This document shows, one piece after another, positions 55,208 through 63,439 of a stretch of 64,000 nucleotides of DNA. Under the pieces are notes generated by a model. It did not search any database and was not told where the DNA came from. It saw nothing but the letters and a program-made list of their open reading frames with translations. Location: contig NZ_KE124774.1 of NCBI RefSeq assembly GCF_000188155.2, positions 4,232,934-4,296,933 on the forward strand, written 5' to 3'. The DNA comes from Methylocystis sp. ATCC 49242. GTDB taxonomy: Bacteria; Pseudomonadota; Alphaproteobacteria; Rhizobiales; Beijerinckiaceae. The position numbers were made by a program, and so were the translations under genes. How positions within the stretch are numbered: position 1 is the first letter of the stretch; each line of letters starts with the position of its first letter.

Positions 55208-56686
55208 GTGACCGGCAGCGAGACTTTCTCCCTTCTGCAATTCCTCGGCGGCGCCTTCGTCTCGCTCATCTGGTGCGCCATCGGCTTCGCCGCATGGTGG
55301 ATGATGTTCCAGGCTCCATTTGGTCGACGAACGTTCAGGGCCAGCGTTGCGATCAAGGCGCCGGTCGAGAGGATCTGGTCCGCCTTTCTGCTCGAGCCGT
55401 CGCCGCCCGGCGGCTGGGGCGGCGCGCTTGAAATTTCGGGGCAGGAGTTTCGCGGAGAACCGCCGTCGCGACACAGGGTCGTCGTGCGGCATGGCGGGAT
55501 GGGCCCTTTCCGGGATACGGTCTGGCGCATCCTGCGGCTCGAGCCTTTCACCCTGTATGAAGCCGAACAGGAAACGATCGGCGGAAAGGCGGTCGGCGCC
55601 CGTGAAGCCGCCGTCATGCGCCTTCGGCTCACGCCGCGAGGCGGGGAGGCGTTGGTCGAACAGGAGACGAGGCGACTCGTGCGAGGCGTCTTCGGCTTTC
55701 TCTACGTGCCCCGGGCCAATCGCCGATGTTTCGACCATTTGCGCGCGCACTGCGAGGGGCTGGAGGCGATGAATGCGGTGCCGATCGTGAGCCGTTCGGC
55801 GAGTTTTCTGCTCGCTATCCTCGCTTTCGGCGCCGTCGTTGCGCTCTTTTGCGCCGCCAATCCGGAAATCTGGGAAATTGTCGCCTTCATAGCGATTTTC
55901 CTTCAGCTGGCGCTCTGGACGCACGAATACGGCCATCTGATCGCCATGCGCTGGTTCGGCCAGCGCGACGCGACGCTTCTCATGCTTCCCTTTCTCGGCG
56001 GCGCCGCGCTCAACACGCGGCGGCCGCGCTCGCGTTTCGAGGAGGCGATGATCGCGCTGATGGGGCCGGCCTTTTCGGGCGCGATCGTGCTGGCGCTCAC
56101 GCCTTTCGCGCCCTGGGGGCTGAGGTTTTTCGAGGCGGGGACGGACCCTGAGGCGCTGAGCTGGACGGCTCCCGGCGCGCCTGCGACATGGGCGGGCCTT
56201 TGCGTCGTCGCCTTTCTTGCGATGTCCATACCCATTAATCTCTATAATCTCACGCCCATTGGCGCGCTCGACGGGGGCAGGGTCGTCTCGGCGCTGGCGC
56301 GGGGGCGCCTTTCGCGCGCGCTTCTCACGGCGGGCGTTTTTGCGGCGCTGGCGTACGCCATCGCGGGGACGGGGAGCGCGAATGACTTTGGCGCGGCGAT
56401 CGCTTTCGTCGCCGTCGCCGCGGCTTCCGCGCTCCTTGCCGGCGCTAACGGGCAGGATGAACTCGCGCCGATGAGCGGGGGCCAAACGGTGACGACGGCC
56501 CTGCTGCTCGCCGTGACGCTTTTCATCCATGTCGACGCCTCGCGCACGCTCCTGCCGCGCTTCATGGCGGCGGTGCGTGACGGCGTTGGCGGGACCGCCG
56601 ACGCGGGCCCGCCAATATCAGCGACGGCCTCGCGCTATGTCGTCAGCGAGACCATGCGTCCGCAGGGTCAGACCGCCGCGCCGTAA
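55208..56686 (+). CDS. SRPBCC-like domain fused to M50 membrane metalloprotease
   Basis: The product has 492 residues. The start is GTG 55208, about 10 bases after GGAG; GTG 55157 upstream is possible. One N-terminal membrane helix ([14 protein letters not shown]) is followed by a domain of about 150 residues that looks like SRPBCC/polyketide-cyclase ([20 protein letters not shown].. [14 protein letters not shown]). The C-terminal half is a polytopic site-2-type protease with zinc site HEYGH (His239, Glu240, His243) and [13 protein letters not shown] (Asp355). The last 19 bases overlap the rimO stop region on the opposite strand. The fusion suggests ligand-controlled membrane proteolysis, which is inference. 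Confidence 0.75.
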   Translation: MTGSETFSLLQFLGGAFVSLIWCAIGFAAWWMMFQAPFGRRTFRASVAIKAPVERIWSAFLLEPSPPGGWGGALEISGQEFRGEPPSRHRVVVRHGGMGPFRDTVWRILRLEPFTLYEAEQETIGGKAVGAREAAVMRLRLTPRGGEALVEQETRRLVRGVFGFLYVPRANRRCFDHLRAHCEGLEAMNAVPIVSRSASFLLAILAFGAVVALFCAANPEIWEIVAFIAIFLQLALWTHEYGHLIAMRWFGQRDATLLMLPFLGGAALNTRRPRSRFEEAMIALMGPAFSGAIVLALTPFAPWGLRFFEAGTDPEALSWTAPGAPATWAGLCVVAFLAMSIPINLYNLTPIGALDGGRVVSALARGRLSRALLTAGVFAALAYAIAGTGSANDFGAAIAFVAVAAASALLAGANGQDELAPMSGGQTVTTALLLAVTLFIHVDASRTLLPRFMAAVRDGVGGTADAGPPISATASRYVVSETMRPQGQTAAP

Positions 56687-58017
56687 ACGTCATAGGCGTC
56701 GGCGCGGTCGACCTTGACGGTCACGATGTCGCCCGGGCGCAGCGGCCGGCGCGACTCGACGAAGGCGGCGCCGTCGATCTGCGGCGCGTCGGCCTTGGTG
56801 CGGCCTTTGGCGAGCGCGCCAGACGGCCCGCCGCCCGCTTCGTCGATGATGACCTGCAGGCGCTTGCCGACCTTGCGCTTCATCAGCCGGGCGCTGACGG
56901 CCTGCTGCTTTTCCATGAAACGCTTCCAGCGCGCCTCCTTCACTTCCTCGGGCACGGGCGCCAATCCCAGCTCATTTGCGGGCGCGCCGGAGACCGGCTC
57001 ATATTTGAAGGCGCCGGCGCGGTCGATCTCGGCTTCGTCCAGCCAGTCGAGAAGCAGCTGGAAATCCTCCTCCGTCTCGCCGGGGAAGCCGACGATGAAG
57101 GTCGAGCGAAGGGCGAGGTCGGGACAGGCCGCGCGCCAGGCCTTGATGCGCGCCAGCGTCTTTTCCTCATTTGCCGGGCGCTTCATCGCCTTCAGCACAT
57201 TGGGCGCGGCGTGCTGGAAGGGAATGTCGAGATAGGGAAGGATCTTCCCCTCCGTCATCAGCCCGATCACCTCGTCGACATGCGGATAGGGGTAGACGTA
57301 ATGGAGCCTCGTCCACAGGCCGAGTTCGCCCAGCTCGCGGGCGAGATCGAGGAAGCGGGCGCGCACCGCGCGATCACCCAGCATGCTCTCCACGTAGCGA
57401 AGGTCGCGGCCATAGGCGCTGGTGTCCTGCGAAATGACCAGCAATTCCTTGACGCCCGCGCGGGCGAGCTTCTCCGCCTCGCGGAGCACCTCCGCCGCCG
57501 GGCGCGAGACCAGAGGGCCGCGCAGATGAGGAATGATGCAGAAGGAGCAGCTGTTGTCGCAGCCTTCCGAAATCTTCAGATAGGCGTAATGGCGCGGCGT
57601 GAGCTTCACGCCCTGTTCGGGCACGAGATCGACGAAAGGATCATGCGCGGGCGCGACGGCGCGATGGACGGCCTCGACGACGCTCTCATATTGCTGGGGG
57701 CCCGTGATCGCGAGCACCTCGGGGAAACGCTCGGCGATCGCCTCGGGTTCGGCGCCCATGCAGCCGGTGACGATGACCTTGCCGTTTTCACTGAGCGCTG
57801 CGCCGATCGCCTCCAGCGACTCCGCCTTGGCGCTGTCGAGAAAGCCGCAGGTGTTGACGACGACGACATCGGCGCCCTCGTGGCGCCGCGCGAGTTCATA
57901 ACCCTCGGCGCGAAGTCGGGTGACGATGCGCTCGCTGTCCACGAGCGCCTTGGGGCAACCCAGCGAAACAAAAGAAACGCGCGGGGCGGCGGAATTAGGC
58001 TTCAAGTCTTCCTGCAT
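56668..58017 (-). CDS. rimO: Ribosomal protein S12 methylthiotransferase RimO
   Basis: The product is a radical-SAM enzyme that adds a methylthio group to the conserved aspartate of ribosomal protein S12. Its 449 residues match RimO. The N-terminal UPF0004 domain carries cysteines in [26 protein letters not shown] and [10 protein letters not shown]. The radical-SAM motif [19 protein letters not shown] is CX3CX2C. The C-terminal TRAM domain ends at [13 protein letters not shown] 58017 is used. It is convergent with, and overlaps by 19 bases, the M50 fusion gene. Confidence 0.97.
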   Translation of the reverse strand: MQEDLKPNSAAPRVSFVSLGCPKALVDSERIVTRLRAEGYELARRHEGADVVVVNTCGFLDSAKAESLEAIGAALSENGKVIVTGCMGAEPEAIAERFPEVLAITGPQQYESVVEAVHRAVAPAHDPFVDLVPEQGVKLTPRHYAYLKISEGCDNSCSFCIIPHLRGPLVSRPAAEVLREAEKLARAGVKELLVISQDTSAYGRDLRYVESMLGDRAVRARFLDLARELGELGLWTRLHYVYPYPHVDEVIGLMTEGKILPYLDIPFQHAAPNVLKAMKRPANEEKTLARIKAWRAACPDLALRSTFIVGFPGETEEDFQLLLDWLDEAEIDRAGAFKYEPVSGAPANELGLAPVPEEVKEARWKRFMEKQQAVSARLMKRKVGKRLQVIIDEAGGGPSGALAKGRTKADAPQIDGAAFVESRRPLRPGDIVTVKVDRADAYDVYGAAV

Positions 58018-58070
58018 CAGGCCCGATTGCCACGCCGCGGCGGGAATGGCAATCGCGGCGGGGCGGCGGC

Positions 58071-58136
58071 TCAGGCGAGCATGGCGCCGACGAGGGCGTA
58101 AAGAGCAACGGCGGCAAGAACGAGGGCGTGAATCAT
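58071..58136 (-). CDS. Very small hydrophobic peptide, 21 residues
   Basis: ATG 58136 is preceded by GGAG at a proper distance. The peptide is almost all one membrane helix ([19 protein letters not shown]). The stop is at 58071, 53 bases before the rimO start on the same strand, so it could be a leader peptide of rimO or a free membrane peptide. At this length chance is possible. Confidence 0.4.
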   Translation of the reverse strand: MIHALVLAAVALYALVGAMLA

Positions 58137-58494
58137 GAACGCAAACTCCACTGTGCGCGCCGGAGCGCGCGCCTAAAGCGATTGGACTTTTTGAGAGCGG
58201 CGTCGACCGCCGGTTACGAGGCGACGACTAACACGTTAATAGATTGCGCCTCTTAACAAACCGTTTCCGCAACGCGAATCCGGATTGCCGGAATGTGGCG
58301 GAATTTGCGCGGGGAAGAGCGCCGGAGGGAGGCATAATTCAACATTTTCATTAATTTGCGACGCGCCGTAAAAACAGTTTTGCGCTCGCCGTCCGCGCCT
58401 CTATGAATAGCCGCGCCGTAGTCGCCCGCGCGGGGCAAGTCGCCATGCGCGTTAATTTCCATCAGCGCCGCCGTCCTAAAGGAAGACTTGACCC
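58137..58494. other. 358-base gap between divergent genes, no supported gene
   Basis: This lies between the 21-residue peptide and fabH. It is AT-richer than its surroundings at 58225-58260 and 58330-58380 (TTAATAGATTG; CATTTTCATTAATTTGCG), which suggests promoters for both directions. No convincing pair of -35/-10 boxes with 16-18 spacing was found by eye, and no open frame is supported. Confidence 0.5.
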
Positions 58495-59478
58495 TTGCCG
58501 AATTCGATCGTTCTCGGAACCGGATCCTACGCGCCGAGTCGCGTCGTCACCAACGCCGATCTCGAGAAGATGGTCGCCACCAACGGCGACTGGATCGTCA
58601 GCCGCACGGGCATCAGGGAGCGGCGCGTCGCCGCGGACAGTGAGGCGACCTCCGATCTTGCCGCCGCCGCCGCGCGCGAGGCGCTGGCCTTTGCGGGCGT
58701 CGATCCTGCGGATGTCGACATGATCGTCGTCGGCACGGTGACGGGCGATACGCCCACGCCCTCCTGCGCCGCTTTCGTGCAGGCCAGGCTCGGCGCGAAG
58801 AACGCGTTCTGTTTCGACGTGGCGGCGGCCTGCGCAGGGTCGCTTTACGGCCTCACCATCGCCGACCAGTTCATTCGCTCCGGCATGGTGAAGCGCGCGC
58901 TCGTCATCGGCGCCGAGACGCTGAGCCGGTTCGTCGACTGGACCAATCGCGAGACCTGCGTGCTGTTCGGCGACGCCGCCGGCGCCATCCTGCTCGGCGC
59001 GACGGAGGAGGAGGGTCACGGCCTTCTCGCCGCGACGCTGCGCACGGACGGCTCGATGACTGACATTCTCGGCATTTTCGGCGGCGGCAGCCGCCGCCCA
59101 TTGTCCGAGGAGTTGCTCGCCGACAATGGCAACAAGATCAAGATGCGCGGCCGCGAGGTCTACAAGGTTGCGACGCGGCTTCTGCCGGAGGTCGTCGCCG
59201 ACACGCTCGCCAAGGCCGGACTGTCCGCCAGCGACGTCACCCATGTAATCGCCCATCAGGCCAATCAGCGCATCATCGAGTCCGCGCTCGACAATCTCGG
59301 CGTGCCGGTCGAGAAGTGCTGGATCAACATCGACCGCTATGGAAACACGTCGAGCGCCTCCATGCCCATCACGCTCGACGAGGCCAATCGCGCCGGAAGG
59401 CTGAAGAAGGGCGACGTGATTGCGATGATGGCCATCGGCGCCGGCATGACGTGGGGCGGCGCCGTCCTGCGATGGTGA
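58495..59478 (+). CDS. fabH: Beta-ketoacyl-ACP synthase III
   Basis: The product condenses acetyl-CoA with malonyl-ACP to start fatty-acid chains. Its 327 residues match FabH. The catalytic triad is Cys113 (AAACAGSLYG), His254 (IAHQANQRI) and Asn284 (YGNTSSAS), with DWIVSRTGIRERR near the start. The start is TTG 58495, after GGAAGA; no in-frame ATG fits the family N-terminus. It is not beside plsX, which usually precedes fabH in this class, so it may be a stand-alone or second copy with another acyl preference. Confidence 0.94.
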   Translation: MPNSIVLGTGSYAPSRVVTNADLEKMVATNGDWIVSRTGIRERRVAADSEATSDLAAAAAREALAFAGVDPADVDMIVVGTVTGDTPTPSCAAFVQARLGAKNAFCFDVAAACAGSLYGLTIADQFIRSGMVKRALVIGAETLSRFVDWTNRETCVLFGDAAGAILLGATEEEGHGLLAATLRTDGSMTDILGIFGGGSRRPLSEELLADNGNKIKMRGREVYKVATRLLPEVVADTLAKAGLSASDVTHVIAHQANQRIIESALDNLGVPVEKCWINIDRYGNTSSASMPITLDEANRAGRLKKGDVIAMMAIGAGMTWGGAVLRW

Positions 59479-59523
59479 CGGCGGCTGAGGCGCGGGCGGC
59501 ATCGTTCGGCGGCGATTGCTAAA

Positions 59524-59634
59524 TCAGTTCGTCGTCGCCGGAAACATCCAGCTCCAGCCCACGATCATGAGGCTCAGGCACCAGATCGCCGGACCGACGA
59601 CGATGACGATATTGGCGATGCGATCTTCGCTCAT
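59524..59634 (-). CDS. Small membrane peptide, 36 residues
   Basis: ATG 59634 follows GGAGGGG by about 5 bases. The peptide has an acidic head (MSEDRIAN), one long hydrophobic helix (IVIVVGPAIWCLSLMIVGWSW) and a short polar tail (MFPATTN). The strong ribosome site and clean helix favour a real gene. It is convergent with fabH. The function is unknown. Confidence 0.5.
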   Translation of the reverse strand: MSEDRIANIVIVVGPAIWCLSLMIVGWSWMFPATTN

Positions 59635-59754
59635 GTTTTCCCCTCCGGATCATCGAACGCAGGTTGCGTTCCGTGGGCGAAGGGAATGGCACGGGAGCGG
59701 CTGAGTGCGGCGTGCGTCAGCGCACGGGCGAAGGACTTTTGCGGGGAGCGTCAG

Positions 59755-59790
59755 GAAAAGAAGGGGCGGACCCCGGGGGGAGGCCCGCCC
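59755..59790 (-). terminator. Terminator after the thioredoxin-like gene
   Basis: On the minus strand GGGCGG pairs with CCGCCC around a C/G-rich loop, followed by CTTCTTTTCC. It lies about 65 bases after the stop at 59854 and fits a Rho-independent terminator with a broken T-run. Confidence 0.5.
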
Positions 59791-59853
59791 GACAGGAACC
59801 GTCAGATCATTGCGCGGTGCTGAACGGTTCCCGCTTACTGGTAAGGTGGCGCG

Positions 59854-60090
59854 TTACTTCAGCGCGGCGAGGTCCGCGCCAAAATTTATGTGGTAGGGCT
59901 TGCCGCCCAGCACAAGCGCCGGCACCGATTTCACGCCGGCCTTCTCGGCCTCGCCGATCCGGCTCTTGTCCTGCCCGAGATGCACGATCTCGACCTCGAA
60001 CTTCTTGGGATCGAGGCTTTCCGCCAGCTGACGTTCGGCGTCGACGCAGACCGGGCATCCGGCGTGGTAGAAGACGGCTTTTTGAGACAT
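59854..60090 (-). CDS. Small thioredoxin/glutaredoxin-like protein, 78 residues
   Basis: From ATG 60090 the product starts MSQKAVFYHAGCPVCVDAE, with the redox pair Cys12-Pro-Val-Cys15. It ends with GVKSVPALVLGGKPYHINFG, which has the cis-Pro segment (SVPAL) of the thioredoxin fold. It is one compact domain in the cytoplasm. AAGGAA stands before the ATG. The MarR-type regulator gene lies 88 bases upstream on the same strand, so a redox-controlled two-gene unit is likely. The electron donor is unknown. Confidence 0.85.
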   Translation of the reverse strand: MSQKAVFYHAGCPVCVDAERQLAESLDPKKFEVEIVHLGQDKSRIGEAEKAGVKSVPALVLGGKPYHINFGADLAALK

Positions 60091-60178
60091 AGTGCGTTTC
60101 CTTCTTCGTGATGCGAAGTGGGATGAAAGGCGGTTCGTCGGCTGCAACCCGGCGAACCGCCGCTTTTTTCCGGGGCGC

Positions 60179-60847
60179 TCAGGGCGCCGCCGGTCTCGCG
60201 GCGTCGCGTTCGGCGACGCCGAGAAACTTGTTCCAGACCTCCTCCTGATCCTGCGCCGCTTCATGGTCGGCGCAATCGAGCCTGAGCGCCGGCGCGCCGA
60301 AGGCGGCGTCGACGAGAGCGCAGTGATGCGGGGCTTCCGCGTCGTCATGCGCGTAGGGGCGAAAATACTTGCAGCTGACGCACATGCGTTGCGGCGGGAT
60401 CGCGCCCTCTATTTGCAGATTACGGATGAGCCGAATGACGAGGCCGAGCAGTTGCGATTGCTCCTGCGCGCCCAGCGCCTGCAATGCGCGCTCGGTCGCA
60501 CCGGCGCGCGCCTCGATCGCTCCGCTCAGCGCCAGTCCGCGCTCGGTCGCGGCCACGGTGGTCGCGCGACGATCCTGCGCATCCGGGCGGCGCTCGACGA
60601 GCCCCTTCTTCTCCAGCGCGGCGATGGAGTCCGTCGCTGTCGGCTGGCTTGCGCCGAGATGGGCGGCGATGGCGCCGACGCGAGCGCCTTCGTGACCGGC
60701 GAGATAGCCGAGTATCTGCGCCTGCGTCGGATTGACCGGCGCGGTCTCCAGCGCGCGCCAGCGATCGGCGCGCAGCGCCGCCGAGACGCGCTCGAGACCG
60801 TCGATCAGTCGCTTCGTGATGGCTGCGGAAGGGCCTCCGGTGCTCAT
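60179..60847 (-). CDS. MarR-family regulator with C-terminal Cys/His cluster
   Basis: The product has 222 residues. Residues about 15-145 are a MarR winged helix (PTQAQILGYLAGHEGARVGA; ATDSIAALEKKGLVERRP; QDRRATTVAATERGLAL). The C-terminal 70 residues hold four cysteines at 156, 159, 176 and 192 and His167, 174, 175 and 195 (MCVSCKYFRPYAH; APHHCALVD; LRLDCADHE), arranged like a zinc or iron-sulfur site. It is probably a metal or redox sensor. It controls at least itself and perhaps the thioredoxin-like gene, since a palindrome sits in its promoter. The bound metal is not known. Confidence 0.85.
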   Translation of the reverse strand: MSTGGPSAAITKRLIDGLERVSAALRADRWRALETAPVNPTQAQILGYLAGHEGARVGAIAAHLGASQPTATDSIAALEKKGLVERRPDAQDRRATTVAATERGLALSGAIEARAGATERALQALGAQEQSQLLGLVIRLIRNLQIEGAIPPQRMCVSCKYFRPYAHDDAEAPHHCALVDAAFGAPALRLDCADHEAAQDQEEVWNKFLGVAERDAARPAAP

Positions 60848-60854
60848 ACCGGCA

Positions 60855-60882
60855 TATTTATAGGACTCCTAATAATTTTCAA
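60855..60882 (-). promoter_or_regulatory. Promoter of the MarR-type gene with a palindromic operator
   Basis: On the minus strand a -35-like TTGAAA (60877-60882) and a -10-like TAAATA (60855-60860) are spaced by 16 bases. The perfect palindrome TAGGAGTCCTA (60861-60871) fills the downstream part of the spacer, 13 bases before the MarR ATG. This is the place expected for autorepression by a MarR dimer; binding is inferred. Confidence 0.55.
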
Positions 60883-60967
60883 GACTGACGGAATGATTTG
60901 ACTTTCTCCAACTTCACTGGCCCTTCGGCCATGATTAGTGTAGGCATTGCCGCCAATTGAGGGACGC

Positions 60968-62029
60968 ATGAGCACGGACGCAGACGGGTCGAAAAAGCGC
61001 GGCATGTTCTCGCGCCTGTTCGGAAAAAACGAAAAGACGCAGGCGGAGCCGCAAATTGCCGAGGCGCCGGAGGAGCCCAAGCGCTCCTGGTGGTCGCGAC
61101 TGACGGGCGGTCTGGCGCGCACGTCGCAGGCGATTTCCCAAGGCGTCGCCGACATTTTCACCAAGCGCAAGCTCGACGCGCTGACGCTCGAAGAGCTGGA
61201 GGACGTGCTCTTGCGCGCCGACCTTGGCGTCGGCGCGGCGATGCGCATCACCAAGGCCGTCGGCAAGGCGCGCTACGAAAAGGACATCGAGCCCGACGAG
61301 GTGCGCGCCATCCTCGCCCGCGAGGTCGAGGCCGTGCTGGAGCCAGTGGCTGTTCCCTTCGAGATCGACGAGAGCAAAAAGCCTTTCATCGTGCTGGTCG
61401 TCGGCGTCAATGGTTCCGGCAAGACCACCACCATCGCCAAGCTTGCCTCCAAGTGGACGGGTGAGGGCAAGAAGGTCGTGCTCGCGGCCGGCGACACTTT
61501 CCGCGCCGCCGCCGTCGAGCAGCTGCGGATCTGGGGCGCGCGGCTCGATGCGGAGGTCGTCGCGGGCAATGAAGGCGCGGACGCCGCCGGACTCGCCTTC
61601 GACGCCATCAAGCGCGCGGGTGAAAGCGGCGCCGACATCATGCTGATGGACACCGCCGGGCGCCTTCAGAACCGCGCCGAGCTGATGGCCGAGCTGGAAA
61701 AAATCGTGCGGGTGATGAAAAAGGCCGAGCCCGAGGCGCCTCATGCGGTGCTGCTGGTGCTCGACGCCACCGTCGGCCAGAATGCGATGCAGCAGGTCGA
61801 GGTCTTTCAGCGCATGGCGGGCGTCACCGGCCTCGTGATGACCAAGCTTGACGGCACGGCGCGCGGCGGCATTCTCGTCGCCATCGCGGAGGCTTATGGC
61901 CTCCCGATCCACTTCATCGGCGTAGGCGAGGGACAGGACGATCTTGAACCCTTCACGGCCCGCGATTTCGCGCGCGCCATCGCCGGCCTCGAGGAAAGCG
62001 AAACGCCAGAGGCGGCTTCGGAAAGCTGA
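60968..62029 (+). CDS. ftsY: Signal recognition particle receptor FtsY
   Basis: FtsY is the SRP receptor GTPase that docks translating ribosomes at the inner membrane. Its 353 residues begin with an acidic and basic A domain (about 60 residues with RSWWSRLTGGLART). The NG domain follows: G1 VVGVNGSGKTTTIAKLA, DTFRAAAVEQL, DTAGRLQN and TKLDGTARGG. GAGGGA precedes ATG 60968. It is followed after 5 bases by yciB, the usual order in this class. Confidence 0.97.
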   Translation: MSTDADGSKKRGMFSRLFGKNEKTQAEPQIAEAPEEPKRSWWSRLTGGLARTSQAISQGVADIFTKRKLDALTLEELEDVLLRADLGVGAAMRITKAVGKARYEKDIEPDEVRAILAREVEAVLEPVAVPFEIDESKKPFIVLVVGVNGSGKTTTIAKLASKWTGEGKKVVLAAGDTFRAAAVEQLRIWGARLDAEVVAGNEGADAAGLAFDAIKRAGESGADIMLMDTAGRLQNRAELMAELEKIVRVMKKAEPEAPHAVLLVLDATVGQNAMQQVEVFQRMAGVTGLVMTKLDGTARGGILVAIAEAYGLPIHFIGVGEGQDDLEPFTARDFARAIAGLEESETPEAASES

Positions 62030-62034
62030 ACGAC

Positions 62035-62661
62035 ATGACTCAGGACACTGCGACCAAGCCCAAGACGGATCTGTCCACGGGCCCCAAGAAGCGTTTGAGC
62101 CCGTGGGCCAAGCTCCTACTCGAGCTCGGGCCGCTCGTGCTGTTCTTCGTGGCGAACAGCAAATACGGCATTTTCGCCGCGACGGGCGTGCTGATGGCCG
62201 GCGTCGTCCTCACGCTCGTCGTGTCCTGGGCGGTGACAAAACATCTGCCGGCGATGCCGGTCGTGACGGCGATTCTCGTGCTGGTTTTCGGATCGCTGAC
62301 CTATTTCCTGCACGACGAAACCTTCATCAAGCTGAAGGTGACGATCCTCTATTCGCTGTTCGGCGCTGGCCTCATCGGCGCGCTTTACTTCGGAAAACTC
62401 CTCTTGCCGATCGTCTTCGATCTCGCGATCCATATTGACGACGCGGGCTGGCGCAAGCTCACCTGGCGCTGGGGCCTGTTCTTCTTCTTTCTTGCCGGCC
62501 TCAACGAAGTCGTGCGCCGCGTGGTGTCGACCGACGACTGGGTGAACTTCAAGGTCTTCGGCATTCTGCCCCTCACGATCCTGTTCGCGATCGCGCAGGC
62601 GCCGCTCATCATGCGCCACGAGATTCCCGCGGAGGAAGAGGATACGGAGACGCATTTCTGA
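62035..62661 (+). CDS. yciB: Inner membrane-spanning protein YciB (septation protein A)
   Basis: The product has 208 residues with about five membrane helices. The family signatures LELGPLVLFFVANSKYGIF, near the N-terminus, and GWRKLTWRWGLFFFFLAGLNEVVRR are clear. It has been linked to cell-envelope and division functions. It starts 5 bases after the ftsY stop, so the two are one operon. Confidence 0.93.
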   Translation: MTQDTATKPKTDLSTGPKKRLSPWAKLLLELGPLVLFFVANSKYGIFAATGVLMAGVVLTLVVSWAVTKHLPAMPVVTAILVLVFGSLTYFLHDETFIKLKVTILYSLFGAGLIGALYFGKLLLPIVFDLAIHIDDAGWRKLTWRWGLFFFFLAGLNEVVRRVVSTDDWVNFKVFGILPLTILFAIAQAPLIMRHEIPAEEEDTETHF

Positions 62662-62795
62662 CCGGGGAGAGCGAGAGCGTCGCGAGTTAGTGAAGCTTCA
62701 ACTATGCCGTGGTGTATACAATTTACTATATTTATTCATCACGTAGCCTGAATTTCGTTGTGCGCGGAGCTGCGCGCGAATTCAGGGGGAGGCCG

Positions 62796-63224
62796 ATGTC
62801 CGACACTTTCTTTTCAAGTCATACTCATCACCATGACGATGAACACCACGCCCCGGAGGAAGGCTATCCCATTCCGCTGGGGCCCAAAGTCGCGCTGATC
62901 CTCAACATCAACGCCGCCATATGGGCGGCGGCGGTGACGGTGATCGTGACGGTGACGCGGCGCGAAAACAATATCGAGCAGATCGCGTCACTCTCGAATC
63001 TCATTCTTTGCTTTCTCGTCGGCGTCGTGATCGCCATACTCTCCTGCGGATGCGACCGCGCGGCGCGCAACATGTACCGGCGGGAAGCGTCGCGAAAGAA
63101 AGCGTGGTTCGGCGTCGCGGAGATTTGCGACATATCCGCCGTCGGCGTGCTGGCGGCGGCCTTTGCGATCTTCGCCTGGGGCGTCTGGTCGATCGTCATG
63201 CTGGCCGCAATGGCGTATCGCTGA
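62796..63224 (+). CDS. Hypothetical membrane protein with His-rich N-terminus, 142 residues
   Basis: From ATG 62796 (GGGGGAGG 4 bases upstream) the product begins with a histidine cluster (SSHTHHHDDEHH) that could bind metal. Three hydrophobic helices follow: VALILNINAAIWAAAVTVIV, LILCFLVGVVIAILSCG and a C-terminal pair ending MLAAMAYR. The frame upstream lacks coding character. The family is not recognised. It is separated from yciB by 134 bases. Confidence 0.65.
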   Translation: MSDTFFSSHTHHHDDEHHAPEEGYPIPLGPKVALILNINAAIWAAAVTVIVTVTRRENNIEQIASLSNLILCFLVGVVIAILSCGCDRAARNMYRREASRKKAWFGVAEICDISAVGVLAAAFAIFAWGVWSIVMLAAMAYR

Positions 63225-63269
63225 CGGCGCCTTGGGCCGTCGGGCCATTCCCGGCGCGCGCACGATTTG

Positions 63270-63298
63270 TTGACCATGAATATTTGGCTGGCGATAAC
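63270..63298 (+). promoter_or_regulatory. Sigma-70-like promoter before the L,D-transpeptidase gene
   Basis: TTGACC (63270-63275) and GATAAC (63293-63298) are separated by exactly 17 bases. The leader to ATG 63440 would be about 135 bases and is AT-rich. No start-site evidence exists. Confidence 0.45.
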
Positions 63299-63439
63299 CA
63301 GGAAAAGCAGGCTTTAGCGAAGCAATAACCACAGCTTATGCTTAGCATTTACGGTAAAAATCGATCGATTATCATGTAAACCATCGTCCCTTGCGCCGTA
63401 GGCTCCATGCTTCCGGCGCGCGCTCAACGGTTTCGCGTC

